Source: Cesiribacteraceae bacterium YIM B00369
Lineage (GTDB): Bacteria > Bacteroidota > Bacteroidia > Cytophagales > Cyclobacteriaceae
Length of the DNA stretch: 64,000 nucleotides
Assembly: GCA_017948555.1 (NCBI GenBank)
Contig: JAFMYY010000013.1
Span: 62,344-126,343 of the forward strand
Reading direction: 5' to 3'
In this document: positions 9,473 through 17,819 of the stretch, piece after piece
Layout of the letters: every line of letters starts with the position of its first letter
Numbering within the stretch: the first letter of the stretch is position 1
Made by a program: the position numbers and the translations under genes
The notes under the pieces: model-generated
Told to the model about the DNA's origin: nothing
The model's input: the letters and a program-made list of their open reading frames with translations, nothing else
Databases searched by the model: none

Positions 9473-9528
9473 CGGTCACCGGCCGCTGAAAAGGAGCAAC
9501 CAACAACTATTTATCAACAAACAGAATT

Positions 9529-10377
9529 ATGAAAAAGATACTTGTATTAACTGACTTTTCAAAAATAGCAAATAAAGGGCTGGAGGCAGCTGTTCACCTG
9601 GCTAAGCAATCAGGAGGTGCGGAAATCCTTCTGCTGAACACTGAAGAAGATGCTTCAGGCCGCAGGTTCTCGGCAACTGCTGATTTTAGCAAGCAAATAG
9701 ATCCGGAAGAAGACCGCTTTATGATAGAGCTGATCCGGACAAACCGGAAGCGCCTGGCAAGTTTGGCGGATACTTATTCTCAGGAAGGAGTGCAGGTAAC
9801 AGCTTATATGGAAATAGGGCCCATGCAGACTGTTGTAGATGAATTTCTGGAAAAGCGTAAAGCAGACCTTATTGTAATGGGTACCAGTGGCGAAAGTACT
9901 GTGGAGGAATATTTTGTAGGAAACCATACCGAGCAGGTAATCCGTGTGGCAGATGTGCCCGTAATATCGGTGAAACTGAGCGACCGTCTGATGGATATCA
10001 GGAACATTGTACTGGCAACCGATATGAACAGAGATGCAGCAAGAGGGCTTCCTTATGTGCAGAAGCTGGCCACAGGGATGGGTGCCAGATTGCATCTGGT
10101 GCATGTTACAGATGGTAATCCTGAAAAAGCAAAGCAGAAAATAGAAGAATATTCGCTTTCGAATGGCTTGTCGAACCATACTGTAAGTGTGGTGCAGGAT
10201 AATGATACCGAAGATGGCATAAAGAAATATGCAGCCGAAATTGGTGCCGACATGATTGCTGTGATTACACATGGCCGCTCAGGACTTAGTGCCATGCTCT
10301 CTCATAGCGTGGCGGAGGATGTTATTAAAGAAGCAAGTATTCCGGTACTTACTATTAATATGAAAGAGCTTAAGTAG
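9529..10377 (+). CDS. Tandem-domain universal stress protein (UspA family)
   Basis: 282 residues with two Usp domains (about 1-145 and 148-282). The first starts KKILVLTDFSKIANKGLEAAVHLAK and carries a degenerate ATP-binding motif, GTSGESTVEEYFVGNHTE. The second has the more canonical THGRSGLSAMLSHSVAE followed by IPVLTI. Such cytoplasmic proteins bind nucleotide and accumulate under starvation, oxygen limitation or other stress; the precise partner is unknown. The gene is monocistronic, with a structured stem-loop upstream and a C-rich tract downstream. The family call is firm; the physiological role is inferred only from the family. Confidence 0.95.
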   Translation: MKKILVLTDFSKIANKGLEAAVHLAKQSGGAEILLLNTEEDASGRRFSATADFSKQIDPEEDRFMIELIRTNRKRLASLADTYSQEGVQVTAYMEIGPMQTVVDEFLEKRKADLIVMGTSGESTVEEYFVGNHTEQVIRVADVPVISVKLSDRLMDIRNIVLATDMNRDAARGLPYVQKLATGMGARLHLVHVTDGNPEKAKQKIEEYSLSNGLSNHTVSVVQDNDTEDGIKKYAAEIGADMIAVITHGRSGLSAMLSHSVAEDVIKEASIPVLTINMKELK

Positions 10378-10398
10378 CCCTTTCATCCACATCCTATG

Positions 10399-10426
10399 CC
10401 CCCCCCCCCTCCCCCTGTGGTGGGGG
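10399..10426 (+). repeat. 11-C homopolymer tract with a C-rich/G-rich stem
   Basis: Eleven consecutive C (10399-10409), then T and CCCCC, then a short loop and GGGGGG. The C and G runs can form a five- to six-pair stem. It sits 22 bases after the uspA-like stop codon and about 100 bases before pheA. It may act as a terminator-like stem or simply be a slippage-prone run. Confidence 0.7.
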
Positions 10427-10528
10427 GTTATTTGGCAGCCTGTGCTGAATGGAGGTATTGTGTTTTTTCTAAATGAAAAAGTAGTACCTTTACAGCGACT
10501 TTTCCTCTTTTAAGAAGAATACCTTTTT

Positions 10529-11602
10529 ATGGACCAGAAATTGAATGAACTGCGCCAGCAGATAGATACTATTGACGACCAATTGCTGCAGCTGCTGAAT
10601 GCCAGAATGGAAGTGGTAAGGCAGGTTGGATTGTTAAAGCAAAGCCAGAAAAGTGTAATTTACCGTCCGGAACGGGAGGCTGCCATTATTGAGCGCCTGC
10701 ACCAGAAAACACACGGGCTGCTAAACCGCGAAGCCATTGAAGCCATTTTCCTCGAAATATTTGCCACCAGCCGGAATCTGGAGCTGCCCGAAAAAGTAGC
10801 CTACCTGGGGCCTGAAGGGTCTTTTAGCCATGGAGCTGCTGAAAGTCGTTTTGGAGCAATGAGCGATTATATTTCCATGCCTTCCATTCGTACTGTATTT
10901 GAAGCAGTGGAAACCGGAAAGACCCGTTTTGGTGTGGTGCCTTTCGAAAATAACCAGGAAGGAGTGGTTGCTGAAACAATGGACTGTTTCGGGGAGTTCG
11001 ACCTTAAAATTGTAGCCGAGCTACCGCAGCTGGTTCATTTTTGCCTTGCTTCCTCTTCCGACAGGGTGGAGGAAATTCATACTGTTTACTCCAAAGATAT
11101 TGCCTTCCGCCAGTGCAGCGGGTTTATCCAGAATTATCTGCCTGCCGGTGTAAAACAGGTTCCTGTTTCTTCAACCTCCGAGGCAGCGCGCTTAGCAGCT
11201 GAACAGGGTCGCGGAACGGCGGGTTTATGTTCTGCAGTGGCCGCCAAAAAATTTAAGCTGCCCATTCTTTTTCATAATGTGGAAGATGCGGAGCGCCATA
11301 TTACACGCTTCCTTATCCTGGGCAAGGACATAGAAAACCAGCCGGGTAAGAACGATAAAACCACCATTATTGCCCGCCTGCCGGATGAGCCGGGTAGCCT
11401 TGCTGCCCTCCTGCAGGAATTTTATGCAGCTAAGATTAATCTTACAAAAATAGAAAGCCGCCCTGTTCGTGGTGACAAAAACTTCTCTTACTGGTTCTTT
11501 ATTGAGTTCGATGGCCACCGCAAAGACGCCGCCATTCAGCAAATTCTCGAAAACCACCGCCAGAATGTGCAGTGGCTGGGAAGTTATGTAAAGATGCTGT
11601 AA
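10529..11602 (+). CDS. pheA: Bifunctional chorismate mutase / prephenate dehydratase (P-protein)
   Basis: 357 residues, full length. Residues 1-85 are an AroQ chorismate mutase (LRQQIDTIDDQLLQLLNARM, then VIYRPEREAAI). About 92-265 is the prephenate dehydratase domain, with VAYLGPEGSFSHGAA, VPFENNQEGVVAETMD and RFLILGK. About 280-350 is an ACT domain with the sensor motif KIESRPVRGDKNFSYWFFIE, which binds phenylalanine for feedback inhibition. The cytosolic enzyme carries chorismate to phenylpyruvate. A weak -7 box TACCTTTA lies at 10485-10492 without a good -33 partner. A strong intrinsic terminator follows the stop codon. aroC, which makes chorismate, is 17 kb away. Confidence 0.98.
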   Translation: MDQKLNELRQQIDTIDDQLLQLLNARMEVVRQVGLLKQSQKSVIYRPEREAAIIERLHQKTHGLLNREAIEAIFLEIFATSRNLELPEKVAYLGPEGSFSHGAAESRFGAMSDYISMPSIRTVFEAVETGKTRFGVVPFENNQEGVVAETMDCFGEFDLKIVAELPQLVHFCLASSSDRVEEIHTVYSKDIAFRQCSGFIQNYLPAGVKQVPVSSTSEAARLAAEQGRGTAGLCSAVAAKKFKLPILFHNVEDAERHITRFLILGKDIENQPGKNDKTTIIARLPDEPGSLAALLQEFYAAKINLTKIESRPVRGDKNFSYWFFIEFDGHRKDAAIQQILENHRQNVQWLGSYVKML

Positions 11603-11633
11603 GACAATGCTTTAAGCTATTTTATTGCTGACG

Positions 11634-11680
11634 AAAAAACCTCCGGGATATTGAAGTCCCCGGAGGTTTTTATTTTTTTT
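11634..11680 (+). terminator. Intrinsic terminator after pheA
   Basis: ACCTCCGGG (arm ending at 11647) pairs with CCCGGAGGT starting at 11658, followed by a T-rich run to about 11680. It starts about 30 bases after the pheA stop and separates pheA from the metYX unit. Confidence 0.93.
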
Positions 11681-11714
11681 AACCTTCTTCAATAAAATTT
11701 CCTTTCCCTTCCAC

Positions 11715-11745
11715 TTGGTTTTTCAAAAAAGGCCTTCTACATTTG
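11715..11745 (+). promoter_or_regulatory. Bacteroidota-type promoter for the metYX leader
   Basis: TTG at 11715-11717, a 20-base spacer and a perfect TAnnTTTG box (TACATTTG, 11738-11745). Transcription would start near 11752, just before the riboswitch P1 stem at 11774. This position strengthens both calls. Confidence 0.7.
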
Positions 11746-11773
11746 TGAAATCAAGTCAATTAAATAGCAATTG

Positions 11774-11886
11774 ATTTATAAAGAAGCGTGGAGAGACAGG
11801 CTCTGAGAAGCGCTAGCAACCATATCTCAAGGATAAAGGTGCTAAATCCTGATTCCGGTTACGTATTGTGCCGGAAGAATATAAAT
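11774..11886 (+). ncRNA. SAM-I (S-box) riboswitch
   Basis: The segment has the conserved SAM-I core: GTGGAGAGACAGGCTCTGAG, then AGCAACC, then AAGGTGCTAAATCC. A P1 stem can be drawn between ATTTATA (11774-11780) and TATAAAT (11880-11886). A hairpin TTCCGG...CCGGAA lies in the 3' half at about 11853-11876. S-box RNAs bind S-adenosylmethionine and shut off methionine genes when it is plentiful. The next genes, metY and metX, are methionine biosynthesis genes, which fits. The aptamer is variant in the GAGAGACAGG stretch compared with the commonest form but keeps the main conserved bases. Confidence 0.93.
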
Positions 11887-11933
11887 TGATAATAGCATGA
11901 ATACCACTCAATTTCAGGAATCCTTCTATTCTG

Positions 11934-11978
11934 GTCCGGCTGTTTCAGCTCCGGACAGTACCCTTTTTGTTTTTATTT
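11934..11978 (+). terminator. Hairpin and T-rich tract, candidate riboswitch terminator
   Basis: GTCCGG (11934-11939) pairs with CCGGAC (11951-11956), with an inner CTG-TTT-CAG stem. A T-rich tract (11964-11978) starts about seven bases after the stem. It lies about 50 bases past the aptamer. I infer that it is the expression platform, but the antiterminator pairing was not resolved and the spacer before the T-run is longer than usual. Confidence 0.5.
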
Positions 11979-12189
11979 CAGGTAAGCGCTGCAGTGCCTT
12001 TATGGCTGGCTGTGGTTGCTAAGCTCCCCGTTCAGGACACTGTTTATGTGGAGCAAAGCAGAATTCCTGCTTTTTGGCAGGAGCAATTTAAGCTTATATG
12101 CCTGAGTTTTTGCTGTACTTTGCATTTCCCGTTACATGTCCTGCCCCCATTGTTATTATCCTTATTAAATCTTTTGTAACTTCGCTTAA

Positions 12190-13518
<1,329 letters not shown>

Positions 13519-13552
13519 TAAAAATCCACAAAAATCCGGTTTAGTTTAGTTT

Positions 13553-13589
13553 CAGCATACGTACTCCTTTAAACAGGAGGCGTATGCTG
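13553..13589 (+). other. Intercistronic hairpin between metY and metX
   Basis: CAGCATACG (13553-13561) pairs perfectly with CGTATGCTG (13581-13589), and the inner arms TACTCCT and AGGAGG extend the stem. No long T-run follows. It may stabilise the metY mRNA end or act as a weak partial terminator. Confidence 0.6.
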
Positions 13590-13604
13590 TTTAAATGAAT
13601 TGTA

Positions 13605-14666
13605 ATGCAATCCACAAAAGTATACAGATATAACCAACCCTTTACCTTACAGGCGGGCGGGCAATTACCAGGTTTTGAGCTTGCCTATCAGTGCTGGGGG
13701 CAGCTTAATGCAGAGAAGGATAACGTGATTTGGGTTTGCCATGCCCTTACCGGCAACACTGATGTGGAAAGCTGGTGGCCGGGAACAGTAGGTCCGGGAA
13801 AGATGCTGGATACTGACCGCTACTTTATTATATGTGCAAATGTATTAGGGGGCTGTTATGGTTCCACCGGTCCATTAAGTCTTAACCCTACTACATACCA
13901 GCCCTACTATCACTCTTTTCCTTTGCTTTCAATAGCAGATGCAGTTGCTGCTTTCGATCAGCTCCGTAAATACCTGGGAATTCAGTCGCTGGCAATGCTT
14001 GTTGGAGGGTCATTAGGCGGGCAGCAGGCAGTGCAGTGGGCGGTAAGCCAGCCGGAGCTTGTGAAAAAACTGGTGTTGCTGGCAACCAATGCGCGCCACT
14101 CCCCCTGGGGTATTGCTTTTAACGAAGCCCAGCGGATGGCTATTGAAAATGACAGCAGCTGGAACAGTAAATCGCCGGATGCGGGTATGGAAGGGCTGAA
14201 AACTGCCCGTGCTATTGCTATGCTTTCTTACAGAACCTATCAGATATACAATGGGAAGCAGGAAGAAAAACATCCACGGCCTCTCGATGCTTTCAGGGCA
14301 TCGAGCTACCAGCAGTACCAGGGCCAGAAGCTGGCGCAGCGGTTTAATGCGTTCACTTACCGTACCCTCAGTAAAATGATGGACTCTCATGATGTGGGCC
14401 GCAGCTTTAGCTCAGGGGAAGAGGCGCTTGGCAGGGTAAAGGCCAAAACTCTGGTAATAGGAGTGGATTCTGATATCCTTTTTCCGGTTGAAGAACAAAA
14501 ATACATTGCTCAGCATATTCCGGAAGCTGTCTTTTGCATGATCCATTCAGATTTTGGGCATGATGGATTTTTAGTGGAAACAGAAGCAGTGGTGGAAGCT
14601 GTAAAAAGGGAACTGGACTTCCCGGAGACCGGAGACAAGCTAAAGCCTGCTTTTAAAGAAGATTGA
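13605..14666 (+). CDS. metX: Homoserine O-acetyltransferase
   Basis: 353 residues, an alpha/beta-hydrolase fold of normal MetX length. Visible landmarks are VIWVCHALTGNTDVESWW (oxyanion-hole region), the nucleophile elbow VGGSLGGQQAVQWA, the acid in VIGVDSDILFP and the catalytic histidine in SDFGHDGFLVE. The cytosolic enzyme acetylates homoserine with acetyl-CoA for methionine synthesis. Some MetX-like proteins are succinyltransferases, and sequence alone does not fully settle the acyl donor, but the metY neighbour favours acetyl. It is the second gene of the SAM-riboswitch unit and converges on the histidine kinase gene. Confidence 0.96.
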   Translation: MQSTKVYRYNQPFTLQAGGQLPGFELAYQCWGQLNAEKDNVIWVCHALTGNTDVESWWPGTVGPGKMLDTDRYFIICANVLGGCYGSTGPLSLNPTTYQPYYHSFPLLSIADAVAAFDQLRKYLGIQSLAMLVGGSLGGQQAVQWAVSQPELVKKLVLLATNARHSPWGIAFNEAQRMAIENDSSWNSKSPDAGMEGLKTARAIAMLSYRTYQIYNGKQEEKHPRPLDAFRASSYQQYQGQKLAQRFNAFTYRTLSKMMDSHDVGRSFSSGEEALGRVKAKTLVIGVDSDILFPVEEQKYIAQHIPEAVFCMIHSDFGHDGFLVETEAVVEAVKRELDFPETGDKLKPAFKED

Positions 14667-14759
14667 TCAGAAAGGGCAGCTGAAAAGAGAGGGAAACCGG
14701 CATTTGCAGGGAGGAGGAGCGGTGTGCCGTCAGCTCTGAAATTCTTTGCTTCCGGATTA

Positions 14760-16313
14760 TTAATTGTCTTTTTCTCTGGTATATGTTTCGCCCAGGTTTA
14801 CAATAAAGGTGGTGCCGAACCCTGGTTCGCTCATTGCCTTTACATAGCCTCCAAGGGTTTCTGCCTGTAACTTTACAAGGTAAAGTCCCAGTCCTTTTCC
14901 CTTTACATGATCGTGAAAGCGTTTGTACATGCCAAAAAGGTTTTGCTCATGCTTTTCCATGTTTATGCCCATTCCATTGTCGGAAACCTTAAGGTAAATA
15001 TGGTTGCCTGACTCATAAGTATGAACTGTAATGCGGGCTGGCCTTCTTTGTGAGCGGAATTTAAGACTGTTGCTGATAAGGTTGTGAAGGATGCTGTGCA
15101 CAAAAGCCTTTATGGAAAACAGTTCGCCAAATTCAAAATTTGTTTCAAAAAGAGCCTCACTTTTCAGAACCTCATCCTGAAATTCTTCCAGTACTTTATA
15201 GTACTCATCTTCTATTGAAATCCATTCCCGCACATTATACAGGCTATTCCGTATTTCAATTATATTAGTTAGTTCCTTAATAATTTCATCCACCCTTACT
15301 GCAGAGGTGCAGATATGTTCAATTATTTCCCTGTTGTCGGTATGAGGAGTGTTTTTGTCGAACAAATAAGTAAGTCCTAAAAGGCTGGCCACCGGGCCTC
15401 TGAGGTTGTGGGAGAGGGTGTAAGAGAATTGCTGAAGTTCGTTTATATGCTTTGCCAGCTCTTTATTGGCTTCCAGCAGGTTGCTGTTTTTTACAATCAA
15501 CTCTGCCTGCAGGTCTTTATTCTGTAGCAGGAGAGCCTGTTTTTGTTGCTCAATAATAAGGTTTGCATTTTTTAATATTTCCTGATTTCTTGTTAGTTCT
15601 TCAGATTGAGCCTGTATTCTTTCATTCTGGTCTTCTATCTCACAGTATAATTCATGCAGCTCTGTGTTATTTTTGGTAAGAAGGGAGATTTTTTCGGATA
15701 GAAGCCGCTCGGCACGGTCGTTGAACAGTTTTAAGATGCAGGTAATACCTACAAACATACCGTAGCAAAGGAGTCCTATCAGGTTAATAAAAGCATAATT
15801 TTTATCAATCAGGTGAACCTGGTTGTAACCTACATCTGCCAGGTAATGTAACTGATCAAAAAACAGGAGGCAAAGAAAGCTTCCGCTCAGGCCTGCAACG
15901 AGCAACTTAAATTCCTGCCATTGAAAAACGATAAATGGCAAAATAGCAGAAACCAAAAGCATAAAGCGGGCATCATAAAACCTGAAAACCTCAATTTTTT
16001 CCATTGATGTCTTCGATATTATGGAGAGTGCTAAAATAACAAAGGGTACAAAAGTGCTGAGAATGAGGCGGCTGATAATTGTGTGACCTTTTGCATTTAA
16101 AAGGAGAACGGCTACGTATATAAAAACAGAAAACAGAATAAGTGGTGCGGAAATATTCCAGCCTGTTGTATGGATTGTTCCTGCAAAAATGAGCAGGCTG
16201 AGAAGGATACAAAGTATAGCGATTCTGTTTGTTATTACTATACACCGGTTACCAAGGGATTGATGGTGCTGAATAGCTCCCAAAAAGCTTAGCCTTTTCC
16301 AAAGAATTGTCAT
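14760..16313 (-). CDS. Membrane sensor histidine kinase without periplasmic sensor domain
   Basis: 517 residues. About six membrane segments fill residues 30-195 with short loops, so there is no large extracytoplasmic sensor. A long coiled coil (about 200-295) leads to the HisKA H-box, where His302 lies in TLSHNLRGPVASLLGL. The HATPase domain shows the N box HNLISNSLKFRS, the G1 box DNGMGIN and the G2 box GKGLGLYLVK, so it looks catalytically intact. It stands alone; the nearest receiver (16993) is divergent across a decayed kinase. The signal is unknown and could be a membrane or lipid-phase cue. Confidence 0.94.
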   Translation of the reverse strand: MTILWKRLSFLGAIQHHQSLGNRCIVITNRIAILCILLSLLIFAGTIHTTGWNISAPLILFSVFIYVAVLLLNAKGHTIISRLILSTFVPFVILALSIISKTSMEKIEVFRFYDARFMLLVSAILPFIVFQWQEFKLLVAGLSGSFLCLLFFDQLHYLADVGYNQVHLIDKNYAFINLIGLLCYGMFVGITCILKLFNDRAERLLSEKISLLTKNNTELHELYCEIEDQNERIQAQSEELTRNQEILKNANLIIEQQKQALLLQNKDLQAELIVKNSNLLEANKELAKHINELQQFSYTLSHNLRGPVASLLGLTYLFDKNTPHTDNREIIEHICTSAVRVDEIIKELTNIIEIRNSLYNVREWISIEDEYYKVLEEFQDEVLKSEALFETNFEFGELFSIKAFVHSILHNLISNSLKFRSQRRPARITVHTYESGNHIYLKVSDNGMGINMEKHEQNLFGMYKRFHDHVKGKGLGLYLVKLQAETLGGYVKAMSEPGFGTTFIVNLGETYTREKDN

Positions 16314-16400
16314 GGCTTAAAAATAACAAATATTGAACGAAATTCAAGACGTATTTCCTGCAAAGGACTTGTGAAAATTCTTAAAAACCTTGCCTGTCTT

Positions 16401-16822
16401 GTGAATCTGCTGAAAAGGATTAGCCTTGTTCCTGATGACTTTGTGTCTATGGCGGCTCATGATTTAAAAATCACCGGTTAGTAACCTTAAGTTATCAGTA
16501 TTACTCTTCCAAAAGCTGAAGGAAGATAAGGATCGCTTAACAGTGATCAGTTACCTGGAGGAGTCTGTAAAGAGATTGGATAAAACGCTCAGTGGCCTTC
16601 TGGAAATTGTGGAGGTTCAGCAGGTTAAGAATGCAAAAGTGGTGCTTTGCCGGTTTAGTGAGGTAATGGAAGAAGCAATCAGGTACCGGGGTAGGTCTCC
16701 ACCTTATTAAAAGCATAATTGAAAGAAACGAGGGTAGGATTTATGTTGAATCTAAGCCGGGGGAAGGAGCTGCATTTAACTGTTTATTAAAAAATATCCG
16801 GATAAATGATAATGAGGTATAA
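16401..16822 (+). pseudogene. Decayed histidine kinase (HisKA to end of HATPase, internally deleted)
   Basis: Three frames must be joined. The first (from about 16401) ends with DDFVSMAAHDLKI, an H-box with His encoded at 16458-16460, and hits TAG at 16479. A one-base shift near 16470-16474 restores PVSNLKLSVLLFQKLKEDKD and the rest of a HisKA domain to about 16690. A second junction there jumps straight to [20 protein letters not shown], the G2 part of a HATPase domain, ending at TAA 16820-16822. The N and G1 boxes are gone and no sensor domain is left. I read it as the relic of a PAS-type kinase that may once have paired with the following receiver. Confidence 0.85.
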
Positions 16823-16992
16823 CTTTTTCCTTAATCCCCGGTTTCTCAACAGGAAAGTGATGAATATTTATTTCCATTTCCTTCAAAAGCGTTAAGGTTT
16901 TAATTTGTAAAAAAGGATTAAAATCCTTTTAATTGTGTAAAAAATGGAAATTGAGACTGAAAGGATGATGATGAGATTAACAGCAGATAATC

Positions 16993-17406
16993 ATGAGTGA
17001 AGGTTTGAGCGAATCGAAATGTATACTGGTTGTCGACGATGATCAGACTACTGTTTTACTAACCCGCCTGTTTTTAGAAAGTATGTCAGTTACTGATGTT
17101 CATTCCAGTAGTAATGGTCAGGAGGCAATTCAATTTATTCATGAGCACTGCAATGATGCGCAGGTTGAAAATTCATGTCCGGATATTGTGTTGTTAGACC
17201 TGAACATGCCTGTAATGGATGGTTTTGAATTTCTTGAGGTCTATTCCAGAGCTAAAAGCCTTTACAATAAGAGGATCTCTATTATTGTGCTTACAAGTTC
17301 CGACAGCAAGCGCGACCGTGACAGAATTGAGCAAAGCAATGTTAATGTGGCCGGTTATATTGTAAAACCGTTAACGGAAGAAAAGATAAAGCCATATTTG
17401 TCCTGA
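16993..17406 (+). CDS. Stand-alone response-regulator receiver
   Basis: 137 residues, one receiver domain and nothing else. The acidic pocket is Asp15-Asp17 in ILVVDDDQ. The phosphoacceptor is Asp69 in IVLLDLNMPVMDGFEF, the switch residue is Thr101 in IIVLTSSD, and Lys125 lies in YIVKPL. All key residues are present, so it should be phosphorylatable. With no output domain it probably acts by binding a partner, as in Rcp/CheY-like or phosphorelay proteins. It follows the kinase pseudogene by 170 bases, so it may now be an orphan or take phosphate from one of the other kinases in the window. Confidence 0.93.
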   Translation: MSEGLSESKCILVVDDDQTTVLLTRLFLESMSVTDVHSSSNGQEAIQFIHEHCNDAQVENSCPDIVLLDLNMPVMDGFEFLEVYSRAKSLYNKRISIIVLTSSDSKRDRDRIEQSNVNVAGYIVKPLTEEKIKPYLS

Positions 17407-17819
17407 TGGTTTTATTTCCCATGCTCTTAAGCTGTTAAGCCAGGGGTCAGATTATTTAAAGCTCCTTTGGCTGTTTTTTATCTACCTGATTAACAGGTGC
17501 TTTATCTTTTATTTCCCTGATTTCATTTCTGTGTTCCTGTCCGGCTTTCCTCTTACCGGGGAAAGTAAGAAAAGAAGGCTGTCATTTTGCTTTTTTCCCT
17601 GAAAATTCGTGGTAACAAATGCGGTTACCACAAATTGCTCTTCAGCAAATACACGGTATCGTTTTTTCCGGAAAAGGCTGAATATGTTTTTGATAAGGAA
17701 TAAGTGGAAATTTTTCTCTGAAAGAACCTTAGCTGAAGTAATTTTTTCGTTTAATTAGAATTATGCAACATTGGCATAATTTTTATATTAGCACCTTATA
17801 ATAAACTTCAAAATCAGGC
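17407..17819. other. 413-base gap upstream of the AsmA-like gene with two perfect inverted repeats
   Basis: No credible gene. GTGGTAAC (17609-17616) and GTTACCAC (17624-17631) form a perfect eight-base inverted repeat with a seven-base centre. AATTATGC (17759-17766) and GCATAATT (17774-17781) form another, also with a seven-base centre, followed by TTT and only about 40 bases before the next start codon. Either could be an operator or RNA stem. No good TAnnTTTG box was found. Confidence 0.6.

Noticed and set aside
11967-12179. 70-codon frame in the metY leader
   Set aside because: It lies in the riboswitch-to-metY spacer, starts inside the T-rich tract after the hairpin, and has no recognisable similarity.
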